Below, piece by piece: positions 8,617 to 16,060 of a stretch of 64,000 nt of DNA (position 1 is its first letter; every line of letters begins with the position of its first letter). Source of the stretch: JAEZAA01 sp964514485 (GTDB lineage Bacteria; Pseudomonadota; Gammaproteobacteria; Pseudomonadales; Oleiphilaceae); the NCBI GenBank assembly GCA_964514485.1, contig CAZEWG010000015.1, positions 5,054-69,053 on the forward strand, in the 5' to 3' direction. Both the position numbers and the translations under genes were made by a program. The notes below the pieces were generated by a model, which saw only the letters and a program-made list of their open reading frames with translations, did not search any database and had not been told where the DNA came from.

Positions 8617-8808
8617 TTAAAACAAGCCACTGGACTCACTGAACAACTCGTCCAGCTCTCGATCCACTTTAACGTAAATTTCATGTTCAATCTTAACATT
8701 AAGGTTAATGTTGATTGGCTCGCTCGGCATTTCCATTTTGACCGTCGGTGTGCAGGCCATCAGCAAAATGGACATTAAAACCCCGAGCAAGGGGCGTACT
8801 ATCACCAT
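8617..8808 (-). CDS. ynbE: YnbE-like outer-membrane lipoprotein
   Basis: This 63-residue lipoprotein has the lipobox LLMAC. Its mature part (EPININLNVKIEHEIYVKVDRELDELF) closely follows E. coli YnbE as I recall it. Known YnbE augments the C-terminal end of YdbH at the outer membrane to complete an intermembrane lipid bridge. The start is placed at 8808, preceded by GAGGAA at good spacing. An earlier in-frame ATG at 8826 overlaps the ydbH stop but would put charged residues (IEEDS) before the signal peptide. Confidence 0.85.
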   Translation of the reverse strand: MVIVRPLLGVLMSILLMACTPTVKMEMPSEPININLNVKIEHEIYVKVDRELDELFSESSGLF

Positions 8809-8822
8809 TGAGTCTTCCTCGA

Positions 8823-11465
8823 TCATGGGCTCTTGGTTGCCTGACGCTTTCTCAGCGCCTCACTAACGCGGTTTTTAACCGTGTCACTCAGATTGCTAGC
8901 CATCTGCAGGCTAGCCAATAGCATGGGTAGGTTTTCCTCCAGGTTGATATTGAGATGAACCGGCGGACTCTCTCGCATTTGAGGGTTTTTCCCCTGTAAC
9001 CGAACCCCCAACTTTAACTGTCCATCATCCTCATAGGTGATCTCGCTGGACAGTAGGGAGTAATGAAAATTTTCCAGCACTTCAGCCAGCAGTTCCATAC
9101 GCGCATCATTCACCGCCAGTCCCTGGCTGTATCGCAGCACGCCACCCGGCGGACGGGCATGTAAATTCCCCTCAGCCATGGAAACCCCTTGGCGGGAAAT
9201 CATTAGAGGCAAGTTTCCATCCAGGGTTCCTTGTCCACTTAAATCCCGCGTCGCGTATAGCTCCAGAATCCGGGAAAGATCGACACCCCGAATCAGCAAA
9301 GGAAGCGGCACCGGCTTGTCTGTCAGATCAAAGTGAACCGGCTCCGTCCACACTCGGCCCCCCAACAAGCCCAATTCCAACCGGCGTAGTGCCACCATTC
9401 CTTGTGACAAATCCCCGCTGGTGCTGGCATAACTCCCTTCGATCCACAGGGGCCCCAGATCCAGCCCCGCATTAAGCCGCTCAACTTGCATGGATTGGCT
9501 GGTTACTTTGACCTGCTCGCCCTGCATCTGGAACAACAAGTCGGCGGACAGACCGTCGATCAGCATCCGGTCATAAATGCCCCCCAAATCCCGCAGATGC
9601 AACTCGGCGTTCAGTGCCAAGGCCTCATCCTCCCGGGGGAAGACGACTCGCCCCCGGGCAGACAATTTGCCCCGGCTAATCTCCAAAAGTTCCGGCCATG
9701 GTTTGAGTATAGCCGGCAAGGGGTTGGCGGCCAGGAAGTAGAGACTGTCAACCGCCCAGTCCAGCTCCATCGGCTGATCTGGCCGGTGCTGAAACCCGTA
9801 TTCAATCGCCAGGCCGGACTGTGCCTGGGCTTGCCCCTGAACACTCAGCCCGCCCTGGCCATACTCCAACCGTCCCTGAGCCTGCCAGGACTGCGGATAA
9901 AGTTGCTCCTGAATCAGACGGCTGGTGACCAGATTTAACTGACTCTGCAACCGAGACATGCCTCCCCCGCCCTCGATCACAAACTGAGCTGGCTCCAGCC
10001 GTGCCTGTTCCAGCGCGAGCTCCGGCAGCTCCAGTCGCTCGGCGCTGAGCCAGGAGGTGGGCTTAAACTCAACTCGATAATCCTCCTGCCGCCAATGCCC
10101 CTGGGCCTGTAGCTCGAGGGTGGCATTTTGCAGGCGCACCTGGGGCGTAAAGCTCACCTGAGGGCTCTGGAGTCGCAGCCAGGATTCCCGAACCTCCGCC
10201 GCAAACGGCGCCGTCAAGGACACCACAACCCCTGCCCGGCCCTCCCCGCTCAACTCGCCCAAGCTCTCCAGCCACAGCTCCACAAGCGGCCGGGTCTCTG
10301 CCAGGCCCCGCCAGTCACCCTGACTCCGAAGCCGGACCTGGACAGGCCCCGGGTCCAGTCCCTCAAACTGCTGGAGAAACTCCACCCCCGGCAATCGGGC
10401 CAGCCTTCCTTCGGCCTGTAACTGGTAACGGCTCAACTGCCCTTCGCGCACCTCCAGGTCCAGCGCCAGCTCTCCCCCGGTGAGCTCGACCAAAGGAACC
10501 GAGCCCCCCGGCGCCAACTGCCCCGCCAGGGCCAGCCTTCCCGTCAACGCCTGTTGCAGGCCTCCCGGGCCCAGTTGAGCAGGCAGCTGTAGATCCCAGG
10601 TGCCACGCACTTCCATTGCCGGCAAGGATTGGAGCGCGGTTGCTTCCCGCAGCCTTGGCTGCCATTGGGCGAGCCATTCCAATAGCCAAGGCTGGGCAAT
10701 ACCACTCTGGACCCGCAGATGCCCTTGCATACTCGTCATGTCATGAGGGGCCTGCTGAAAGGAGCCTTGCCCCTGCACCACCGGCAAACCATCCAGCTCA
10801 ACCTCCGCTTGCCAAGTCGCGTGCTCGCCCATCATCCCTTGCAGATTGGCAGTGACCTCGTGATCAAGATGAAACAAACGGATTTGTAGCGAGGTGATTT
10901 GCTCTTTAACGGAGAACTGGGCGGTGCCAGATAATTGACAGCGGCCGTCTGCACAGGGCAACACCACCTGCAATTGATCGACAGAAATTTGACGAGGCAG
11001 CCAGCCTGGTACGGACCAGCCCCGGGGCGCCAGCTTGCCATCGGCGCCCCAAGCCTCCCCGGAGGCGGCGCCAGACTCCACTGTGACCTGTAGCTGTTGG
11101 GCCTCGACCGCTCCCAACCGGGGCAGCCAGCCCCCTTGCCACTGCCAGCCCAGATGAACCGTCCGTGCCTGAACCACCAGCCCCTGTCGCTCCTTGGAAG
11201 TGCTTCGCACAAAAGCCAGCTGCTCCAGGATCAAATGATCCAAAGCCCAGGACTGAACCTGGATGTCGAGCTCCTCAATCCCTTGAACCTGAAGCCATCG
11301 TTGCAGATACCAGCCACCGGCCAACAACAGAAGGACTGCGCACAACACCAGTATCAAGACGCTCCACAACAACCAGCGCCAGAGGCTGCGCACGGAGGAT
11401 TGAGGGGGAGGAGTCACGGGCTGCCCGGCCGGGGCCTGACTTGCCGTGGGAGAAGACTCAGTCAT
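8823..11465 (-). CDS. ydbH: YdbH family AsmA-like intermembrane lipid-bridge protein
   Basis: The 880-residue protein has a Pro-rich cytoplasmic tail, one transmembrane helix near residues 35-58 (LWRWLLWSVLILVLCAVLLLLAGG), and a very long beta-rich periplasmic part. The C-terminal region (GLLGGRVWTEP, LQGKNPQMRESPPVHLNINLEENLP) is typical of YdbH and AsmA-like proteins. Together with TamB and YhdP, E. coli YdbH is implicated in moving phospholipid to the outer membrane. ynbE and ydbL follow directly. The start is the ATG at 11465; the open frame runs 10 codons further. It has the usual E. coli length. Confidence 0.88.
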   Translation of the reverse strand: MTESSPTASQAPAGQPVTPPPQSSVRSLWRWLLWSVLILVLCAVLLLLAGGWYLQRWLQVQGIEELDIQVQSWALDHLILEQLAFVRSTSKERQGLVVQARTVHLGWQWQGGWLPRLGAVEAQQLQVTVESGAASGEAWGADGKLAPRGWSVPGWLPRQISVDQLQVVLPCADGRCQLSGTAQFSVKEQITSLQIRLFHLDHEVTANLQGMMGEHATWQAEVELDGLPVVQGQGSFQQAPHDMTSMQGHLRVQSGIAQPWLLEWLAQWQPRLREATALQSLPAMEVRGTWDLQLPAQLGPGGLQQALTGRLALAGQLAPGGSVPLVELTGGELALDLEVREGQLSRYQLQAEGRLARLPGVEFLQQFEGLDPGPVQVRLRSQGDWRGLAETRPLVELWLESLGELSGEGRAGVVVSLTAPFAAEVRESWLRLQSPQVSFTPQVRLQNATLELQAQGHWRQEDYRVEFKPTSWLSAERLELPELALEQARLEPAQFVIEGGGGMSRLQSQLNLVTSRLIQEQLYPQSWQAQGRLEYGQGGLSVQGQAQAQSGLAIEYGFQHRPDQPMELDWAVDSLYFLAANPLPAILKPWPELLEISRGKLSARGRVVFPREDEALALNAELHLRDLGGIYDRMLIDGLSADLLFQMQGEQVKVTSQSMQVERLNAGLDLGPLWIEGSYASTSGDLSQGMVALRRLELGLLGGRVWTEPVHFDLTDKPVPLPLLIRGVDLSRILELYATRDLSGQGTLDGNLPLMISRQGVSMAEGNLHARPPGGVLRYSQGLAVNDARMELLAEVLENFHYSLLSSEITYEDDGQLKLGVRLQGKNPQMRESPPVHLNINLEENLPMLLASLQMASNLSDTVKNRVSEALRKRQATKSP

Positions 11466-11623
11466 GACCGTCGAGCCATTGCCATGGAAACACAAGATTT
11501 CACCAGGTGCCTGGGCCTCACCGGCCGATCGCTGATTCTTGAGCCTTCGCTTAATGGCCTGTTTTTTGCTTGATTCATTGAAAATGACAACCGATTGACG
11601 GACGAGAACATGGAGTCGCTAGC

Positions 11624-12268
11624 ATGAGCCTCATCAGCCCTGAACGCCAATACGCGATCAACTATGAAATCTCCCGGGAGGCGCCCGCTGCGCCGACCCC
11701 GTCCAAGACGGCGAAACAAACCGCGAAAGTTCCTGAGTCCACGGCCAGGATCCTGCAGGATGACCTGGTCACCCTACAGGGACAGGCACCAGAGCGCCCC
11801 GTAACCAGCAAGATTCCTTTACAGGATTTCCAAACCAGCGTAGGTCAGGATCAGGCGATGATTCAAGCCACACTGCGTAATAAGCTGGCCGAGTACGGAC
11901 TGCGCCCCAACACCAAGGCCGAAATCCTCCGGGACGGACAGGGCATGCTGCGCCTCATGGCGAATGCCCCTCAGGCGCTGCTGTCACAGATCAGCCAAGA
12001 CCTGAACAATAACGGGGAGTTTCGGGCAGCTTTCGCACGACTGAGCCAAAACCAGCCCACCCTGGACTATGTCGCCAACGTCAAAAAACTGTCATCCGCC
12101 TACGGCAGCGCCAACAAGCTCTTTAACAGCCTGGTTAGCACTCATGGTGACAACAACAGCTTGAGCGACATTGCCACCCGCTACGACAATCTCAAACAAG
12201 CGCTAGGGGGTGAGCTCAAAGCGCAAAACCCGGTCCATTCCAGTTACCGCTTTGTCCTGAACGCCTGA
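11624..12268 (+). CDS. Unknown soluble protein
   Basis: I do not recognise this 214-residue product. It has no signal peptide or membrane segment. The first 65 residues are Pro/Ala/Lys-rich and probably disordered. The remainder (about 75-214) is helical and polar, with LRNKLAEYGLRPNTKAEILRDGQGMLRL and a Ser/Asn-rich tail. It is divergent from ydbH and converges on the yciO-like gene. Its length and codon use look like a real gene. Confidence 0.6.
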   Translation: MSLISPERQYAINYEISREAPAAPTPSKTAKQTAKVPESTARILQDDLVTLQGQAPERPVTSKIPLQDFQTSVGQDQAMIQATLRNKLAEYGLRPNTKAEILRDGQGMLRLMANAPQALLSQISQDLNNNGEFRAAFARLSQNQPTLDYVANVKKLSSAYGSANKLFNSLVSTHGDNNSLSDIATRYDNLKQALGGELKAQNPVHSSYRFVLNA

Positions 12269-12317
12269 CGGGGTGTCAGCCTCCAGTCAAAGACCAGGGA
12301 GCACCTCACCCCGCTTG

Positions 12318-12944
12318 TTAGTCAGTGGTAAATGGCGTCGGATCCCCCTTGCCCTCACGGAGAATCACTGGCGGGTCAACCGTCAGGTCCACCACGGTGG
12401 TGGGCTCCAACCCACAAAAACCACCATCAATCACCAAGTCTACCTGGTATTCCAGTAGATCACGGATCTCATAGGGATCGGTCAGTGGATCGGTCTCGTT
12501 GGGCATCACCAGCGTTACGCTCATCAGGGGCTCCCCCAGCGCATCAAGCAATGCCAGGGCAATGGGATTATCCGGAATACGGACCCCAATCTGCCGCCGC
12601 TTCGGGTGCAGCAAGCGGCGGGGCACTTCGGATGTGGCCGGCAGAATAAAGGTATAGGGGCCGGGGCTGTGGTTGCGCATCATGCGATACTGCTGGTTGC
12701 CCACCTTGGCATACACCGAAATTTCAGAGAGGTCCCGGCACATCAGGGTGAAATTGTGCTTGTCATCCAACCGCCGAATCATCTTGATCCGATCACTGGC
12801 GCTCTTCTCGCCAATGCGGCAGCCCAGGGCATAGGCAGAGTCGGTCGGATAGGCGATCACGCCACCTTCATTGAGAATGTCCGCCGCCTGCTTGATCAGC
12901 CGGGTTTGCGGGTTGACGGGATGAATCTGGAAGAATTGGCTCAT
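12318..12944 (-). CDS. yciO: YciO/YrdC/Sua5 family protein (threonylcarbamoyl-AMP synthase-like)
   Basis: The 208-residue protein shows the YrdC fold signature: GGVIAYPTDSAYALGCRIGEKSA near residues 27-48, then RRQIGVRIPDNPIALALLDALGEPLMSVTLVMP. Family members bind ATP and make threonylcarbamoyl-AMP for tRNA t6A modification, or act as less-defined paralogues. The KHNFTLMCRDLSEIS stretch resembles YciO more than TsaC, so it may not be the essential t6A enzyme. It overlaps bolA by 4 bases and is translated after it. Confidence 0.85.
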   Translation of the reverse strand: MSQFFQIHPVNPQTRLIKQAADILNEGGVIAYPTDSAYALGCRIGEKSASDRIKMIRRLDDKHNFTLMCRDLSEISVYAKVGNQQYRMMRNHSPGPYTFILPATSEVPRRLLHPKRRQIGVRIPDNPIALALLDALGEPLMSVTLVMPNETDPLTDPYEIRDLLEYQVDLVIDGGFCGLEPTTVVDLTVDPPVILREGKGDPTPFTTD

Positions 12945-13270
12945 TGGGAATGTCCTGCATGCTTGGAACCGCCCATGCAGTTGGGCGAGGCAGGCGCTTC
13001 CCCATTGACCTCAGCCCACTCTTCCGGGGTATAAGGATGTAACGCCAAGGCATGGATGCCCGACTGCATTTCCTCAGCCAGAATGCCATAAATCTGCTGG
13101 TGACGCGCCACTTTACGCTTGCCTTCAAAGGCGTCGCTGACGATCACCACTTTGAAGTGACTCTCCGATCCGGGCGGCACGGAGTGCATATAGCTCTCAT
13201 TCACTACATCCAGATGCTGCACAGGCAAACCCTGGGTCAGCTTCTGCTCGATACGTTCTTTCATGGACAT
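12941..13270 (-). CDS. bolA: BolA family protein
   Basis: The 109-residue product has the BolA fold: MKERIEQKL, then ESYMHSVPPGSESHFKVVIVSDAFEGKRKVARHQQIYGILAEEM and HALALHPYTPEEW. BolA proteins pair with monothiol glutaredoxins in iron-sulphur trafficking and affect cell shape under stress. The C-terminal tail carries a Cys and two His residues. An AGGGAG lies 8 bases before the ATG. A perfect TATAAT lies on this strand at 13339-13344 but has no good -35 partner. A strong hairpin in the leader is listed separately. Confidence 0.9.
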   Translation of the reverse strand: MSMKERIEQKLTQGLPVQHLDVVNESYMHSVPPGSESHFKVVIVSDAFEGKRKVARHQQIYGILAEEMQSGIHALALHPYTPEEWAEVNGEAPASPNCMGGSKHAGHSQ

Positions 13271-13292
13271 CTAAACGACTCCCTGGCGTGGC

Positions 13293-13317
13293 TCGGGAGA
13301 GTGACGGACTCTCCCGA
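13293..13317. promoter_or_regulatory. Perfect 10-bp inverted repeat in the bolA leader
   Basis: TCGGGAGAGT and ACTCTCCCGA flank the 5-base loop GACGG. The repeat lies 23 bases before the bolA start and downstream of its likely promoter zone, so it would form a strong 5' UTR hairpin. It could equally be a protein-binding palindrome. Confidence 0.5.
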
Positions 13318-13559
13318 AACATCTAAAGCTTTTTCTGCATTATATATTTACTTACCGGCTTGTGCGGCCTTTCGGGAAAACATTGTCGTACAAAAAGTGA
13401 CGCTTTCTCATAGATACTTACACTGGTAACCGCTGCTAACCGACTTTTCCCTTAAATCCAGCTAAACTAAGGGGCTGAAGCGTCCGACTCTGGAACCCTA
13501 TCGGCCGCCGGGGACTAGAGCAATACGACTCAATCACCAAGAAGACACGAGTTTGCCCT

Positions 13560-14270
13560 ATGAAAGTTGCGCTGCTGGAAGATGACCCTACGTTGGCGGA
13601 GTCCCTCTGCGGCTTGCTGACTCAGAACGGCCATCACTGCCATTGGTCAGCAACGGGCAGTGAATTCATGTACCAAGTGACCCATGAAAGCTTTGACCTG
13701 CTGATCATGGACTGGCAGTTGCCAGACGCTGACGGCATCGAACTCCTGAAGCAGCTCCGTAGCCAAATGGCCTGGCGGGTGCCGGTGCTGTTTCTCACCC
13801 AACGGGATACCGAGGTCGACATCATTACAGCGCTCAATGCGGGCGCTGACGACTACATGGTCAAACCGGCCCGTCCCGGCGAACTGCTGGCCCGCCTCCA
13901 GGCCCTGGTCCGCAGGGTGCGACCAGATGAACAGCCCGGCGAAGAGCAGCATTACGGCCCGTTTATCATCAACAAGAAAAAGCACACCATCACGCTGCAT
14001 GGCGAGCCCCTGGTGTTAACCGACAAGGACTTCGACCTGACCGTCTTCATGTTCGAGAACCTGGGCCGCTTGCTGTCACGCAAGTTTCTGCTGGAACGTA
14101 TCTGGGGCGTTTCCAGTGAAATCAACACCCGCACGGTGGATACCCACGTGAGCAGGCTGCGGCGCAAGCTGGGAATCAAGCCGGAAAATGGCTTTCGCAT
14201 CAAAACCATTTACCAGCACGGCTATCGCCTGGAAGAGGTCGACCCTTCCAATGGCGCCGAGTCCGAGTAA
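13560..14270 (+). CDS. OmpR-family response regulator
   Basis: The 236-residue regulator has a receiver domain (acidic Asp8/Asp9, phosphoacceptor Asp51, Thr80, Lys102) and a C-terminal winged helix (about 130-228: VLTDKDFDLTVFMFENLGRLLSRKFLLERIWG, then TRTVDTHVSRLRRKLG). It should bind DNA when phosphorylated. The cognate kinase is probably the CHASE2 histidine kinase two genes downstream, with the LysM/FecR protein between them. No ribosome site is obvious before the ATG beyond an AAGAAG stretch. Confidence 0.93.
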   Translation: MKVALLEDDPTLAESLCGLLTQNGHHCHWSATGSEFMYQVTHESFDLLIMDWQLPDADGIELLKQLRSQMAWRVPVLFLTQRDTEVDIITALNAGADDYMVKPARPGELLARLQALVRRVRPDEQPGEEQHYGPFIINKKKHTITLHGEPLVLTDKDFDLTVFMFENLGRLLSRKFLLERIWGVSSEINTRTVDTHVSRLRRKLGIKPENGFRIKTIYQHGYRLEEVDPSNGAESE

Positions 14271-14388
14271 CCGATCAACCCCGTGAGCTGTTTGAACCGA
14301 GCCCCGGCGAGGGCTGATGAAGAAACCGACAACGGCAGTAACATCCAGGCATGGCCCTAGTTGCTGGAAAGGCCTGAAGTAGCAAGCG

Positions 14389-16035
14389 ATGGATTATATG
14401 TTGACGCGTAGTTTAAGTTTTAGCTCTGTTAGACACTCCACACTGGCTGTCGCCCTGCTGGTGTCCGCCTCGCTGTTGTTGCCGCTGCAGTCCGCCCAGG
14501 CTCAGGCCCGAGATACCGCTCAAGCCAACAATGCCGAAGCAGGCAATGTCTGGATGTATACCGTTCGCCCCGGTGACAATCTGGGCTCGATCACCAAGGC
14601 CTACCTGGACTCACGCTATTCCTGGCACCAGTTGATGCACTATAACCAGCTGCAAAGTGGCACCGATCTCCCGGTCGGTTCCGTGCTGCGCATTCCCGTG
14701 GACTGGCTGCGCCAGCAACCCGCGCCGGCCCTGGTGCAACAAACCCAAGGCACGGTCCGTGTCCGCCGTGCCCGTCAATCCCAGTTCCAGCCCTTAAAAA
14801 ATGGCCAGGCCCTCAACATCGGCGACGAAATTCAAACCCTGCAAGGCACCGCCTATATCCATTTTGCGGATGGCTCCAAACTTCAGCTTAACGAACACTC
14901 CACCCTGATCTTCAATACCCTGACCCGTTATGGCAACAGTGGCATGGTCGACACCCGCACCCGCTTGCTGAATGGCTCCCTGTCCACCGAGGTCAAACGC
15001 CAGCAGCAGGGTGACCGGTATGAGATCGCCACGCCGTCTGCCGTTGCAGCAGTGCGGGGTACCGGGTTCCGTCTGGCAACCGACGCTCACTCCACCCGCA
15101 CGGAAGTCACCGATGGCGTGGTGCAGCTACGAACGGACAAGCAAACCATTTCGGTAGCGGCAGGTTACGGGGTCAGTATCAGCGGCTCCCACGTCACCCC
15201 ACCGGTAGCCCTGCTGGCCGCGCCTGCGCCTGACCAGCCGCCCAGCAAAATCGACCAACTCCCCTGGACCCTGAATTGGCAACCCGTCGCTGGCGCCAAT
15301 CATTATGTAGCCGAGCTTTATCAGCAGCCGGAAGGCACCAAGGTTCGTCACCTGAAACTGGACCGGGCCAGCTGGACCTTTGAGCACCTGACCAATGGCG
15401 ACTATTCGCTGGTACTACGGGCGGTGGATGCCCAGGGCTTTCAGGGCATGGACTTTAAAGCCAACTTGCAGATCGACATCCGCGCCAAGCCCGCCCATCC
15501 CATCAGCCCCGCGGATCAGGAAAACTCCGAGGAAAGCCAGCCGCTGTTCCGCTGGCAGCTGCAGCAAAGCGGCGACTTGAGCCGACTGGAGCTTGCCCGC
15601 GATCCCGAGTTTACCCAACTGGTCAGCCAAAGCTCCTTTGCCAACAGCACCCAGGCCATTCCGCCCCAGCGCCTGACACCGGGCCGTTACTTCTGGCGTG
15701 TCGCCACCCTGGCAGGCGGCACCCATCTCAGCCACAGCCCCGCCCGCGAGATTCGCATTCACGGGGATATGCCGAAAACCAACATCATTGCCATTAACTA
15801 CTATCAGGACCAGGTCAAGCTGTTCTGGAACAGTCTGGAAGAAACCAGTGAGTTCATTGTGCAGATCGCCCGTGATCCCCAGTTCAATGACATCCTGCGG
15901 GAAGAGCGTGTCTCGCAACCTTATGTGAGCATTCAGCTCCCGAAAAAGACCCGTTATTACGCCCGGGTCAAAGGCGTTGCGGAGGAGTTCTACCAGTCCG
16001 AATTCAGTGACGGCCGCGAGATCCAGCTCCCTTGA
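14389..16035 (+). CDS. Periplasmic LysM-FecR domain protein
   Basis: The 548-residue product starts with a signal peptide ending SAQAQA. A LysM peptidoglycan-binding motif follows (YTVRPGDNLGSITKAYL with RIPVDWL, about 60-110). Next is a FecR domain (about 125-260: VRRARQSQFQPLKNGQALNIGDEIQT, FADGSKLQLNEHS, VAAVRGTGFRLATD). The rest has two or three fibronectin-like repeats (NWQPVAGANHYVAELY, FRWQLQQSGDLSRLELARD, LFWNSLEETSEFIVQIARD). It lies between a response regulator and a CHASE2 histidine kinase, which suggests a cell-wall sensing partner. An in-frame ATG three codons downstream is an alternative start. Confidence 0.88.
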   Translation: MDYMLTRSLSFSSVRHSTLAVALLVSASLLLPLQSAQAQARDTAQANNAEAGNVWMYTVRPGDNLGSITKAYLDSRYSWHQLMHYNQLQSGTDLPVGSVLRIPVDWLRQQPAPALVQQTQGTVRVRRARQSQFQPLKNGQALNIGDEIQTLQGTAYIHFADGSKLQLNEHSTLIFNTLTRYGNSGMVDTRTRLLNGSLSTEVKRQQQGDRYEIATPSAVAAVRGTGFRLATDAHSTRTEVTDGVVQLRTDKQTISVAAGYGVSISGSHVTPPVALLAAPAPDQPPSKIDQLPWTLNWQPVAGANHYVAELYQQPEGTKVRHLKLDRASWTFEHLTNGDYSLVLRAVDAQGFQGMDFKANLQIDIRAKPAHPISPADQENSEESQPLFRWQLQQSGDLSRLELARDPEFTQLVSQSSFANSTQAIPPQRLTPGRYFWRVATLAGGTHLSHSPAREIRIHGDMPKTNIIAINYYQDQVKLFWNSLEETSEFIVQIARDPQFNDILREERVSQPYVSIQLPKKTRYYARVKGVAEEFYQSEFSDGREIQLP

Positions 16036-16060
16036 TTCACCTGGCCACAGTCATCGCCCC

